From assembly GCF_003945595.2 (NCBI RefSeq), contig NW_024103435.1:1-64000 (forward strand): a stretch of 64,000 bases of DNA. Direction: 5' to 3'. The notes under the pieces were generated by a model. That model worked only from the letters and a program-made list of their open reading frames with translations, searched no databases and was not told the DNA's origin. The position numbers were made by a program, and so were the translations under genes. This DNA comes from Pipra filicauda (Eukaryota; Chordata; Aves; Passeriformes; Pipridae). Shown one piece after another: positions 51,681 to 64,000 of the stretch (the stretch's first letter is position 1; every line of letters starts with the position of its first letter).

Positions 51681-52609
51681 CTGATTCACCTTTTCCAGCG
51701 TCCTTCCAGTGGAACCGGTACGTGCCAGAGGAGGTGCAGTGGAGCTCACCTGACCCAGCCCCACGGAGGGAGAGGAGCTGCCCTCGTGTGCTCGGGGGTA
51801 ACCCGACCTCCCGCCCCGGCAGGGACAGGCCAGATGACACCCAGCCAGGCTGCCCTGGGCCCTGGCCCAAAGCAGGTCTGATATCAGCCCGTCCCCCTGG
51901 CTTGGCTGGCAGCTGCACGGTCCCTGATGGCCTTGTGAGGGTTTTTACCACATCAGGGTGGCAGCTGAGCGTTTTACCCCTGAACACCCCGGGGCAGCCG
52001 CGTGTGACGAGTTCCCCCGTGTGACTGTGGCCCAGGGTGGGCAGTGCTGGTGCTCACTGCCGGTCACAGGGCCAGGCCAGGCAGCCCAGCAGGGAAAAGC
52101 CTGTAAGAACTGGATGCTGGGGAGCAGGAAGAGCTGGGCTCTTCCCTGGGGGAAGGGACTGGGTGCACCTATGTGGGTGAGCAAAGAGGGGACAGCAACA
52201 GGCCCCAGCAACAGCCCCGTGGTCATCAAAGGCAAGGGGAAAAGTCAGGTCCAAGGTGAACCTGGGGAATCCAAACAACAATTCAGGAACATCTGAACAC
52301 GGGGGCAGCTGCAGCAAAGCACAGGAAGGAGGTGAAGGCCCAGCCCTGAGCTCAAGCAGAGTCCCTGTGCCATGGGCAGAGGTGTGGGAAGGTTGCTCAG
52401 GGCAGTTAAGGCCTGTTATTGCCCTCAGAGCACTGTCCCTGGACTTCAGGAGAACACTTCTGTGACACACCAGCTCACCCAAGTCTTGTACCAATGAGGA
52501 GTCTCAGCCCACTCTTCAAATTGAGCTCCTTCCCCTCTTGCCCTGCCTGCCCTAAACCCTCCTGCTCCTGGGATGGTTCTGCTCCCCTGCTGCTCTCCAG
52601 GTCCAGATG

Positions 52610-52985
52610 TCTCTCCATCCCTCTGGGTGTCTGATGGTCTCTCCATCCCCTCTGGATGTCTGATGGTCTCTCCATCCCCTCTGGATGTCTGATGGTCTCT
52701 CCATCCCCTCTGGATGTCTGATGGTCTCTTTGTCCCCTCTGGGTGTCTGATGGTCTCTCCATCCCCTCTGGATGTCTGATGGTCTCTTTGTCCCCTCTGG
52801 ATGTCTGATGGTCTCTCCATCCCCTCTGGATGTCTGATGGTCTCTCCATCCCCTCTGGATGTCTGATGGTCTCTCCATCCCCTCTGGATGTCTGATGACC
52901 TCTCCATCCCTCTGGATGTCTGATGGTCTCTCCATCCCCTCTGGATGTCTGATGGTCTCTCCATCCCCTCTGGATGTCTGTGCTC
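52610..52985. repeat. 29-bp minisatellite (TCTCCATCCCCTCTGGATGT)
   Basis: About 13 units contain CTCCATCCCCTCTGGATGTC followed by TGATGGTCT. Two units carry TTTGTCCCC in place of CTCCATCCCC. Since 29 is not a multiple of three, the open frame on the minus strand cycles through three peptides. It is not a gene. Confidence 0.96.
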
Positions 52986-55446
52986 TCAGGAACACTCCTC
53001 TATCTATGCTGTCCCTGTCCATGGCTGCAGGGAATGGCCAGAGCAGAGCCATGGGAAGAGTCGGGCAGCAGGAAGAGAGGGCTCTGAGCAAGGGAGGGCA
53101 GACAGTTAAGCACAGAGGGATTCACCTCCCTCTCCTCTCACTCTCCAGCAGGGGACAGGAAAAATTGCACCACTTCATGAATGTGCCATTTGAAACTAAA
53201 GAGGAAAGCCCATTTTTGCTGGGACTTTCTGTTGTGAGATGTCCTGAGACATCTCTCCACCTTCTCTCAGTCTCTGGGATGAATCTCTGTGATCCCACTG
53301 TCTTAACCTTTCAAAAACACTGCAAGACTTTTCACAAGGAATTTTATTTGATTTCTATGCCATTTCCTTCCTTGAGCTTATGTAGTAGATCAATCAATGC
53401 TCCCTTTCACAACAGTCTTCATCCAGGTTCATCCCTGCAGGTGCAACTGCTGCCTTGCTCTTCACACTAACATTGAATTTCTAAAAGCATCACAGGCAGT
53501 AATTCTTTTTAGGATCAACGAGGAAGATCTCAGAAATCTTTGCCAGAGTAGTTCCTTGCTGTGCTGTGAAGCTGAACCAGCTGTGAACCCAGCCATGGGA
53601 GTCTCCTTTTGCCAGTTATTTCTCTGATGAGACAAGCCCAGGACTGGAGGTGCCCAGGCACCAAAGGTGAGGGTCAGACTTCCATGTGGCCTGGTCCGGG
53701 CAGGGAAAGATGATGGAGTCACTGTCAGTACTTCAGGGCCCCTGAAGATGCAAAACTTCATTTTTCAAGTCATCTCAGTTCAAAGCATCCAGTCCTAACA
53801 GGTACTAAGTACCCAGAGCTTTCCCTGACACCACTGGAATCCCCTGGATGCACATCTCCCAATGCCTGCATGCTGGGAAGACCACTGGGACTCATCTTGG
53901 CCCCAATGCGTGTGTGCATGTGAGTCTGAGTGAATGAAATCCTTTTGTTTTAACAGAAAATCACCTTCCCCTCTTTTAATGTCTCACACTGATTTTTGTC
54001 ACCTCGTTGCAACATTATTCCCCACGGCACAGCTGAGTTTGGAACTGCCCAGGAAAGGCAGAGCCTCTGAACAGGAGCTGGATGATGATCCCAGTTTACA
54101 GCTGGTCTCTGGCAGTGCCCAGGAGCTGGTTTTTCTGTCTTGTTTTGGTGACACACAGTCACACCTGCTCTGGATTTCCACCCCCAAGCACATTCTGCTG
54201 CTCTTGGCTGGGCAGACAGGCCGGCTCCGGGTGGAAGGTGGAGGGACATAGTGAGCAGGTCACTTTTCAGGGGAGATGGATGGAGGGATGACGGATGGAT
54301 GATGGATCATGGAAAGGAGCAGGATAATGTCAGGGGTGTTGGTACGTCACAGCCAGGCTGGGAGAAGGGAGGAAGGCAGGAGTGGGTGCCACAGATGGAT
54401 CCTGTGTCAGGGCTGTGATGGATGAGGCAGGACCGTGTTCTGGGAAGGGCAGACAATGCCAGTGCCAGGAGCTGAGCAGGAGGAAACCAGACCCATGCAG
54501 AGGCCCTGGTTAACCCTGCGTTTAGACAGACCTGCTCTGCTGCTCGGGGGGAAGCTGAAGGGCAAGCAAGTTGCTCGTAGTTTGGGCATTTGCAGAGCCC
54601 AGCATGTCCTTGCCAATCTCTTTGAGTGACAGACTCAGAGCCCGGGGTGGCTCAGAGCTGTGACCATGACAGTGAATGGGTCATCCTCTCATTCATGTGC
54701 TCCTCAGCTTCATTCAGCTTGTTTTTCAGACATATCTCATTTTACACTCCCCACTCGCTCCTCTCTCTGCACCCGCTGAGTGTGTCCAGTTTGAAGGGGT
54801 TGGAACCAGAGTGAAGGTTTCTCCCCCCACAGTGACTGTGAGGGGGCTGAGCTGTCTGGGCAGCCCATGGTGGAGGAGAGAAGGGGAAACCTCCCATGTT
54901 TATCACCTGAAATGTCTGACCTGTGCTCCTCAGTACCCCTCTGGACTCCCTCTGGCTCCTCCAGGCAGCGACAGTTTCCCAGTCCTCGCTGGTAGAAGGA
55001 ATGCACCAGTGAGATGCTCCCTTGGCCACCCTTCCCGCTCCTTCCATGGCAATATTGAAGAACTTGGATCCCACTCCAAACTGGCAGTAGCAGCAAAGTG
55101 GGAGCTGCTGATGCAGGAGGGTCAATCCAGCACAGAGAACACTCCCATCAGCCCAGGGAGGGAGAGAGGAAAACTCTAAAGAGCTCCAAAAAGCAGGGAG
55201 CGACCAAATAACCCATTAACTGCTGCTGCTCACCTTCTGCAAGCATATGAAGACAAAATTTCTGGGGTTTGTGCACATGTTCATCTTTCAAAGCTCAATT
55301 CAAGTTCTCTGTCCCATATATCTACACTAAAAACCCAGCTTTCTCTTCCTGGTGTAGTATTTTCCCCTCTATCCATCATCTTCTAAGCAGCTATCTCATG
55401 TTCCAGGGGCTTCTCTTGTCCCCATTCCCTTTCTTTATTTATTCTG
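52986..55446. other. Intergenic, no recognised feature
   Basis: GATGGATGGA-type short repeats occur near 54270-54310. Nothing else is recognised. Confidence 0.5.
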
Positions 55447-55569
55447 CTGGACAATTTTTCTCTCCTTTGTAGCTTCTGGACATACACCTCATTGATGAGG
55501 ACACTGAGATCTGCAGTTCGTCTTCTCCGGAAGGGTTTTGGCCTCCTTCCTGACTCTCTAGGTATGCCT
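55446..55569 (-). other. Isolated exon-like stretch, unassigned
   Basis: A good acceptor (TTCTATTTTTGCAG) is followed by an open frame rich in Arg and Lys: IPRESGRRPKPFRRRRTADL, then SVLINEVYVQKLQRREK. A possible donor GTGTAT lies after the INE codons. I do not recognise the peptide and no partner exon was found. It could be one exon of an unseen gene, or chance. Confidence 0.25.
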
Positions 55570-56144
55570 GCAAAAATAGAACCTGTGCATGGCTGACTGA
55601 TGAGCACATCCCTGAGAAATAAACTTCCCTAAAGAACAAGCCACAGCCGTCTGCGGCAGAAGCCAAGACACCCTGGCCTTGCCACATGCCACAAAGGTCA
55701 CCAGACCCAAAGTGCCACCTCAGACAGGACAGAATGCCAGAAGCAAAGGGCATATAAATCTAATGACTGTCAGCTTAACTATGTCAGCTGATTTCTGAGC
55801 TCAACCAGAGGGTGAAAGGAGAAGGATGGCTCCAGGTTCACTTTACACGGCTCAATGGATCGAAGCCTCTTTGGAAGTGGGTAGAGCAGCTCCTCAAACG
55901 TTGCACTCAGGAAATGTTCATCAACACTCAGCTCTGTGGAGTATCAGACCAACCATCCCCGGATCCCAGAGCGGGTCAGAAGGTGGCAAGAAAACTGGGA
56001 GTCTCCACAGAGCAGCTGAGGCCTGTAGGATTTATTTCTCTGCTGTATTTATTCAAAAGGGTTGTCATTTGCCACATCACAGTGCCCTGAGCATTGTTTG
56101 TAGAGGTGCAAGGTCACAGTGCTCAGACAAGGCTCAGGCACAAG

Positions 56145-56700
56145 TCACAGAATTGTGGACTCACAGAGTCCTTTAGGTTGGAAAAGCCCTCTGAGATCAC
56201 TGAGTCCAACCACTCCCCAGCACTGCCACGTTCACCACTAACCCACATCCCCAAGTGCCACATCCATGGGTTTTTGGAACCCTTCCAGGGACGGGGACTC
56301 CACCACTGCCCTGAGCAGCCTGGTCAGTCCTGGAGAACCTGACAGTGCCCTGGCCTGGCAGTTGACATGGAGCTGCAGCCGGGTCACTGATGGTCACCGA
56401 GCCACAGAGGGGGCACTGAAGGGGGGGCTCTGCAGGTCCCCAGTCCCTTCTCCCATCAGGGCTGGCCTGTCTGGAACAGCAGCTGGGAGCAGCCAAGGCT
56501 TTTCCACTGAGTCCTATCAACCACCCCACACTCCCTCAAGGATGCAGGTTTCCCCCTCTCTGATGACCTCTCCCAGGCCTGCATCAGCTTCCTGGAGAAG
56601 CCTTTTCCTAATGCCCAACCTGAACCTCCTGAGGTGGAACCTGTGGCCATTGCCTGTTGTGATTTGGCAGCACCGAGAAGTGTTTGTCCCTGTCCCTTCC
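56145..56700 (-). mobile_element. CR1 LINE, 5'-truncated, possibly interrupted
   Basis: TTTAGGTTGGAAAAGCCCTC, then ACTGAGTCCAACCACTCCCC, is the 3' end of a CR1 subfamily. Body-like sequence (AGCTTCCTGGAGAAGCC, CCCAACCTGAACCTCC) resumes at about 56540 after a less clear stretch. Confidence 0.75.
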
Positions 56701-59004
56701 GTGACCACCCCTCGCTCTGCTGGCCACACACCTCCCAGTTCAGCTTTATGATGAGCACACAGAGCTGGTTCATCTCCAACCTGGCATCCACCAGAACCTC
56801 TGTGTCCTTTCCAGGCAGGTGGAATATTATGCTGATCCTGGTCAGTAAACATGAGATGATCATGAAGCTTCTGTGTACAGTTACCAGGACAAAAGTGAAG
56901 GAACTTGCTTTCTTTAAAGATGTGGAAATGGATAAAGGACTAAAAGGAGCTAACAAACATGAACAGAGCAGAGACCAAGGTGAAGGTGGAGTGACAGTGT
57001 TGTCAGCATGGCATGACCTGAAGAAGGGTAAACACTGCTGAAAGAATTCCTGAGTCAAAAACCATCTTGACAAACCATCTCCCATGAGGCAGCTTTGAAT
57101 TTGAAGCTTCCAAACCTCAGCATGTCAGAGTCAGGGATTTAGGATTCCTGGCAACATTCCTCTTCTAATGGTTTTGCTTACCAGAAAGTCTGTCATTAAG
57201 GCTGTGTGAGGAATTGCTGCCATGCTGCAGTCTGATATCAGCTGTCATTAATAGCTGGGCAGCCCTGGCTTATGAAAGGAGCACACTGGATGTGCTCAGA
57301 GGGGATACACGCTGTCTCCACCTGCCTTCAGGGAGGAAGGCACTGTGGGTGATGGAGTTGGTTTGACCTTGCACGGGTGGCATGAAAACGCCCCCCCTGC
57401 CAGGGCCACCGGGGCCCTTTGCTGCTCTCGGGGGCCTGGCTCTGACCCCCAAGGTTTTGTCACAGAGAAAAGTCAGTTTGGAGGGTAAGACAGAAGTTCA
57501 GCTGTTCCATCCCTGTGTTGGGGCAGGTTTTCATCTACTTGGTCTTCAAAATCTCTTGATTTCCTTCCATCTTGATGTTCCAGAACTTCCTGAGGCTTCG
57601 GTCTGAGCCAGACTCCAGTGGAGACCCTCACAAACGAGAGACCCAGGCATGGGGACCTCCCCACCAAACACAGATGGAAACAAAATACTGGGGTTTTTTC
57701 TTCTGTTACCTTAATTTCACAGTGTACTCCCTTCCCAGCTTCACTCCTGCAGGTCCTGTCGGGTCTCTTGTCCTGAGCAGTTTGAGAAAGGATGTTTGAC
57801 TGGGCTTTATGTCTTTTCCAACCTGCTCTGTTTGCAAAGCCAGGTTAAGTGATTAAGTAAGAACTGACAAATATCAGCCCAGGTAGGACACAACAGATTC
57901 CTTAAAATGAACAGTGAACAAATGTAGACCAAAAAAAGATGAAATGGGTTCGCTCTGCAGCGTTGAGAGGGTGAGAAGGTGTGAAACCTCTGTTTTAAAT
58001 AATAATGATGGCAAATTAAACCAAAGCTGGGAACAGAGGACACACAGATGGGAATTACCATGGAAGCAGTGGAAGGAAAACTATCTGCAGTTCCAGCACA
58101 GGCTGCTGAGTATTGCCAGGGAAATACCAGTGCCAGCTTTTGATCTCAGTTTTTGAGGCCTCCACCAGAGTCTGGGGGACACTGCTCTTTGTCCACGTTC
58201 AAGAACAACCTGCTCAAGCAGGAAGATGGGTGGAGATGGCACCATGGGCTGTTGAGGGAGGGGAGGGCAAGCTGTATTAAAATAGAGTCAGGGAGGTTTG
58301 TTTGCTCATTCCAACAAAAGAGAGATGGGTGAAAAAAACTACTAAATACCATAGAAAGGTAAATACCAAGAGAAGGGATGAAGTGGCAGGATGACAAAGG
58401 AAATAACTGCCCATAAAGGGAATATCAGAAGATTTTTAACACTCAGATCTGGCCAGAAGAGTGTCCTAGTTAGAATAATAAGGCAGAGGGTCTGACAGAA
58501 TTCCCATGGATTTATTTTATAATGGAAATGTGTTTCTGCCACTCAAATTCAGAGGCCTTTGCTAAGGTCAGGAACGACGTCTGAGAGGACAAATGGCCAG
58601 GGGACACTGAGCTCAGAAACTCTTGGCTGCAGCAAATGCCAGTTGGGAGTGACTTGCTCTGCAGTTATTTTGGCAATTTGTTGTCTGAATGGCCCTTGGA
58701 CATTCTCTCTCAGTTGCCAAACTGGGGTGAACTTTGTGCCCAGCACGACAGGGCATCCCCAGCCCAGCCCAGCAGCAGCAATGGAGGGAGCTGTGGGACC
58801 TCACTGGAGAGAACCAGGCAGTGTCACCCCAGCTTTGCACACCACCAACATCCCTGCCACCCCTTAGAATGGGAGGTCCCAGTTCTTACCTGCTGCAAGA
58901 CCTCCACATCCTTTAGGTAGAAACCACAGATTGGTGTTTCATCCAAACAGAAACACCACTTTTGTGTGTTTGTCTGTTCTCTGTCAGCCACAGTGGTGAT
59001 TCTT
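56700..59004. other. Intergenic, no recognised feature
   Basis: No coding exon or named repeat is seen. Confidence 0.5.
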
Positions 59005-59455
59005 CCATCCCAGGATGTGCTGAGCTGGAAGGGACCCACAAGGACCATCCAGTCCAACCCTCAGCCCTGCACAGGCCCAGCCCCAGAGTCCCACCCTGTG
59101 CCCCAGAGGATCAGCCAAACCCTCCTGGAGCTCTGGCAGCCTTGGGGCTGTGCCCACTGCCCTGGGGAGCCTGGGCAGTGCCCAACCAGCCCCTGGGGGA
59201 AGAACCTTTGCCTGAGATCCAACCTGAGCCTGCCCTGACACAGCTCCAGCCATTCCCTGGGTGCTGTCCCTGGCCCCCCCAGAGCAGAGCTCAGTCCCTG
59301 CCCCTCCTCTGCCCCTGCCCAGGAAGGTGGAACTGCAGTGAGGTCTCCCCTCAGTCTCCTCCAGCTGAACACACCAAGTGCCCTCAGTGTCCTCACACGG
59401 CTTCAAATCAAGGCCTTTCTCCACCTTCATGTCCCTCCTTTGGACACTCTCTAAG
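59005..59455 (-). mobile_element. CR1 LINE, 5'-truncated
   Basis: TGAGCTGGAAGGGACCCACA through TCCTTTGGACACTCTCTA is nearly the same as the copy at 28738. The usual tail repeats are absent or degraded at its left end. Confidence 0.9.
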
Positions 59456-60689
59456 AGCTGCATACCTCTCTGATTTGTGTGCAGGTACCTGTGCACCTCT
59501 CCCTGGCAGCATTTCCCTGGGACCTGCTGGGTGCTTTGGGGCCTGAGAATCCCCACAGTTGCCTTGGGGTTCACAGCTGTGCTGCCTTGGGATGGAGAAG
59601 GTGGAAAGCTGTGCCCCAGGGAGTGTCCCTTCCTCCCTCAGCCCCTGGCTGGCAATCGGGCTGCCAGCAGAGCTCCTGCCCCCCTGCCCTGTGCCCACTG
59701 CCCCTGCTGCAGACTATAAATTACCCATGGCCACTTTTACACCTCACTACAGTTATGCCCAAAAAGCTTCCAGTCCCAGTGGCTCTAGAAGTGGTCAGAG
59801 CATCTGCCTGTCCAAACAGGTGTCGATAATAAGGAAATACTCCCCTCGGTGAGAGGAATTTTAGAAGCTGTGAGGAGAGGTTGCAGGGGCAGCGTGAAGG
59901 CAGCTCTGTTTACCCTCTGACACCCCTGGGCACGTGGTTCCAAGGACAGGAGCTCTCCCTGCAAACAGATCCCTGGCAGAGCCTGTGCCAAACACAACTG
60001 CTACAACGCAGCCCTTGTGCTGTGCCTTTTGGTTAGGAATGTTCTGCTGGACCAGGAATTCCCAGGCTGTCCCCTGAGGAGGTGGAAAGCACAGAACTAT
60101 TGCATGGTTTAACTGGAGAAATGAGCATTCCTGAGGCAACCACTGGAAAAATCTTTCTCCAGACTTTAGGACAAAGCACACAAGACCCGACACAGCTGCC
60201 CTACAGTCCACAGTCCCTTTCAGAGCTACAGAGAGCACGCAGAGGCTCTCAGTCATTTCTCGGTGTTTGGTGAGATGCACTGAGCAATTTGGTTGTGAAC
60301 CAAAGACATCTCAGTGCCACCACACAGAAAAGAAATTCATTGTGGGAACAAGCAAACCCAAATAAAAGTCTCTTCATACTCATAAATGAGTGTTTCCTCA
60401 CACTCCATCATCCCCCAGAGGTGAAGAATTGCCTGGCTTTGATGGATTTGGATGAAGTGGGAGAAGGGGACACAGTGCCCTGCCAACAGCTCTGTCAGCA
60501 GCCCCAGCCCCAGCTTCAGGGCTTGGCTGTTTGTCCTGGCTCCCTGTGAGTACGGGGGTGAGTCCCCAGCACACACATTCCAGAAGAAACCATCCAGCAG
60601 AGCGTCTGCTCCAGCCCATGCCAGAACCCACCTCCCTCTCACACTGGTTGTTCTCTGTGTGCTGTGCCCTGCAGGAAGGTGAGCTGGCC
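59456..60689. other. Intergenic, no recognised feature
   Basis: No coding exon or named repeat is seen. Confidence 0.5.
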
Positions 60690-60930
60690 AAGAGCTGTTT
60701 AGATTGAATATTAGGAACAGTTTCTTCACCAAAAGGTTGTCAGGCACTGGCAGAGGCTGCCCAGGGCAGTGGGGGAGTCACCATCCCTGGAAGTGTCCAA
60801 AAAACACGTGGCTATGCTGCTTAGGGACGTGGGTTCCCGGTGGCTTTGGCAGTGTTGGGTGAATGGCTGAAATCAATGATCTGCGAGGTCTTTTCAGCCT
60901 AAATGATTCCATGATTCTGTGTTTTGTAGT
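60690..60930 (+). mobile_element. CR1 LINE 3' end
   Basis: AATATTAGGAACAGTTTCTT, GCAGAGGCTGCCCAGGGCAG and GAGGTCTTTTCAGCCTAAAT followed by ATGATTCTGTG are plus-strand CR1 3' sequence. Confidence 0.9.
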
Positions 60931-62439
60931 CAAGGGCTGCTGGGTAGTATGGGAACTTCAGCCTAACCTCTGCTAGTCCTGAGATGTCCCTCCTGCTCCA
61001 GGCTTTTTGTCTCCACTGCCACAGGCAAGATCACCTGTTTGCAGTGGTGTAGGACAGTGTAACCCCATGTTAAAGCTAAGGATTCACCCCTAGAGGAAGA
61101 ACTGGAGCTGGGGAGTTGTGATTCCATCACAGCCTCCCAGAACATGCCATGGAAACAGGTCTGTGTTACTGTGCCCTACGGTCTGTGTGGGAAATGTCTC
61201 CCCTGGACCATCAATTACAACACACAATCAGCTCCACTGAGCCAGAGTGTCACAGCACAGTCCTGGCAAACGGCCCTTCCTCCCACTTCTCCCTCATTAG
61301 GCTGCTCCTCCCCTGCTTGGTCTTTAATTAGCTTGTCATCAGCAACTTGGCCTGGGTTGAACACCTCGCATTGTCCCAAATGAAAACATGTAAGACAGAT
61401 GGGACACCAAAAGCAGCAGGAGAGGAGGGCGAGGAGACATGCAAGGCAATCAATATGCGTCTGACTGCAGGGACAGCCTTGCCAGGGGCAGCAGTAAGAG
61501 CTCAGCTGGCTTGGACAAACTGGGGGTGTTCAGACTGTAGGTTGGCTGAGACCAAACGACCTTGTTACAGCAAACCCAACGTAGGTCCAACAGCAGGGAG
61601 AGACAAAACCCAGCAAAACCAGTCACCTTGAGGAAAGAAGCTGTTTATTGTGCCATTGAAGAGCCCAGCCATGATCAACCGGCCCATTTAGCTTGGAGCA
61701 GTTTCCCAAGGAAGCATTGCCACACCCCCGACTCCCTGGTTTTCCCTCCTTCAGAAGCCAACATTTGGCCTCAAATCACCTTTTCCCTGCGTTCTGCAGC
61801 GGGCTGTATTCCCTGTGTGCCACCCACGGAGCTCAGCAGATGCTCCATGGAGCCAGTGCAAAACATTGAGCCAGTACACGGAAGGAGGGAGAGCAGCAAA
61901 CATGCTGGACGGGGAGGGCAGCCCATCAAACTGGCACCTGTTGTCAGGCAGAAGCCAAGGCTTGTGTCAGCCTGCTGCAAATGTTTTCCCTTCGACCCCC
62001 GTGACCTTTTCCATCACACTTCGTGAGGCAGACTGCTCCCATTAAGTGCCACTCGATCCTCTGCTAATGCAGCAGTTATGAAAGGCCCACAGCACTTGTC
62101 ACTAGGATAAACACCTCTGCAGCAGAAGGGGCACAGACTCGCTCTGCCCTCTGCTCCCTCACCTCCCTTTCCTGTTTGCCCAGCACCACTGTCACAGCCT
62201 CTGGGTTGGAGCAGGAAAGCTGAGCCTGGCTGAAGCTCTGACCTCTGCTCAGGCTCAGCTGCCAGTGCCTGAACGAGCACATGGAGAGAGGCTGGTTTTC
62301 TGGTCAGAGAAACGTTCCACTGCAAGGGAGGGGTTCAGGGTGAAGCACTGGCTGTGCTCCCCTCACCACTGAGCATCACAGGGGCTCCATCAGCTCTGAC
62401 CAAGACAGGTCCTGCTGCAGCCTTGTTGTGCTCAGGAAA
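60931..62439. other. Intergenic, no recognised feature
   Basis: No coding exon or named repeat is seen. Confidence 0.5.
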
Positions 62440-62685
62440 AAAGGTCTCAAGCTGTGCCAGGGGAGGGTCAGCTTGGACAACAGGAGGAATTTCTTCCTGG
62501 AAAGGGTGGTCAGGCATTGGAAGGGGCTGCCCAGGGAGGTGGTGGAGTCCCCTGGAGGTGTCCAAGGAAGGCCTGGCCGTGGCACTCAGTGCTCTGGTCT
62601 GGGGGACAAGGTGGGCATTGAGCACAGGGGGGACTCGATGACCTCAGAGGTCTTTTCCGCCCTAAATGATCTGTGATTCAGTCTC
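62440..62685 (+). mobile_element. CR1 LINE 3' end
   Basis: GGAGGAATTTCTTCCTGGAA, GGGGCTGCCCAGGGAGGTGG and CAGAGGTCTTTTCCGCCCTA followed by TGATCTGTGATTCA are plus-strand CR1 3' sequence. The subfamily is that of the copy at 15086. Confidence 0.92.
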
Positions 62686-64000
62686 AGGGGAGCATGAACC
62701 CACTTTCTCCTCTGGACCTTTCGTTGACACTGCCCTCAGTCTTCAGAGGTGTGACCCGGTGTTGGGGTGGCACACAGGGTGACCTGACCAGTGCCACAAG
62801 GAGCTGGCACTAACGGGCAGTGGACGGGGGGGCACCACTGCCCTGCAGGACTTGCTCAAGGAAAAGAAGAGCTCAGGGGTCAGGGCAGCCTCTCCTCCAG
62901 GAGTGTGCAGAACCATGGCCACCACTGTGGGTACAGGGGGAGGTGAGAGCCTGGAGGACACGGATCCCTCTCAGCTCTGGTGCCATGTGTCTCTGGCCTC
63001 TTCAGAGCACAAACAAACTGCCATTAATGTCCTGCCAGCTGCCCCTTCCAGCTCCTGGTATCGCTCACGTGAGTGACCAGCACCAGGTATTTCACCAGCT
63101 CTTTGAGGGAGGTGAATAAATTAATTTCTCTCCCCAGAAGGGGACTGGACACACCCAGTATCTGGCTCATCAGCCCTGTGGAGAAACCTAAGGCCTCCCA
63201 AAAAGGGACTTACTTTGGAAAAAATGGCACATATGGGGAAATTCTAGTGAATTAAAAGGTCCTCAGCATCTGCGTTGAAATGTTTGTCTAAGGAGCAGAA
63301 AGAGCAATGAAATGAAGAACCTTTCTTTCCCAGCAGCTCTGGTGCTCCAGCCCTGGCTCTCTCAACTGTGTCAGGGGCTTCCTGGGTCTCAGAGAGCAAG
63401 AGAACCTTCAGCCAGCAGAAGGAGCTGGTTTCCAGCAGTTGTGGTGGCTGGTGACAGCAGCAGCACCCTTTGGGGCCACTTGGGCTGTGGGTGACCTGGG
63501 GAGTGAGTGCTCAAGGCAGCTGTGCCTGTCATACCCTGTCTGGCCTGAGTGGTATGAGATTGCTTTTGGGCGAACAGGGGGTGAGTCTGCAGAGACACCC
63601 AAGTATTACCTGCTTTGGGTTAGAAATGAACCCCTTCTGGACCAGCATCCACTGAGGGGGGTTCCTCTGGTCACTGGTCTCTGTGCAATGCCCTGAGTCA
63701 TGTCTGTGTTTAGGGAAGGGACTTCTGAAGTCTCTAATCCAAGCCCAAACTCTTCTAGAGCTGTACCTGCTCAGGTGGTTTTGGCTCTCATGGGAGGAAG
63801 CAATAGAAAGGGCAGTGGTTTGTTTGTAGGATCACAGCTCACTGCTCTGGTCACTGTGAACACAGTGGTGGTTCCTGCCCCAGACACCCTGCAGAGCTGG
63901 CCACCAATCCTGTGGGCTACCTGGCCATCCCTTATTGCCTGTCATGAGCATTCCCCACCGAGGAAAGAGTCACCAACACTGAGGAAGGGCTGTGAAATCT
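62686..64000. other. Intergenic, no recognised feature
   Basis: No coding exon or named repeat is seen up to the right edge. Confidence 0.5.

Noticed and set aside
37268..64000. Expected neighbour TMEM9 upstream of IGFN1
   Set aside because: None of its conserved cysteine-rich or transmembrane segments appears in any frame that I could see.

Overview
The window is vertebrate nuclear DNA, almost certainly from a bird. It holds many truncated CR1 LINE copies in both orientations with typical avian 3' tails, LTR-like fragments, short introns and GC-rich minisatellites of the kind found on avian microchromosomes. A 512-base run of N (33485-33996) is an assembly gap. No bacterial-type genes, CRISPR arrays or convincing RNA genes were seen. 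Coding regions were assembled by hand from splice sites, reading phase and remembered family sequences; no alignment or search was run.

Region 1 (1-5300, minus strand): the first six coding exons of a copine, best matched to CPNE5. They encode a near-complete N-terminal C2A domain, and the gene continues off the left edge. Every intron is packed with minisatellites. One of these (1950-2505) is a 31-bp-period array of 18 same-direction CCAAT boxes plus one inverted. Exon 1 sits in a CG-dense, repeat-rich 5' flank.

Region 2 (5300-7640): a short spacer with a duplicated unclassified repeat, an LTR-like tail and the presumed IGFN1 3'UTR.

Region 3 (7640-37267, minus strand): IGFN1, a striated-muscle immunoglobulin/fibronectin-III protein related to myosin-binding protein C. 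I place 23 coding exons; one is cut by the gap. Predicted order: short N-terminus, Ig, MyBP-C-like helical bundle, Ig, Ig, a 4038-base exon with about 35 glycine/alanine-rich repeats, Ig, Ig, FN3, FN3, FN3, Ig, FN3, Ig, and a four-codon last exon. All junctions are phase-consistent, with no frameshift or premature stop. Introns carry CR1 copies, an LTR region, an AT-rich block and an ATAAT microsatellite.

Region 4 (37268-64000): about 27 kb upstream of IGFN1 with no gene I recognise. It holds CR1 copies, four further minisatellites, two CG-dense patches that could be promoters (one with two minus-strand splice donors), and one isolated exon-like stretch near 55.5 kb.

Both genes read leftward with IGFN1 upstream. 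IGFN1 is expected in the Z-disc and sarcomere; CPNE5 is a calcium-dependent phospholipid-binding protein. I see no functional link. Their adjacency looks like a synteny feature: the human orthologues are on chromosomes 1q32 and 6p21.
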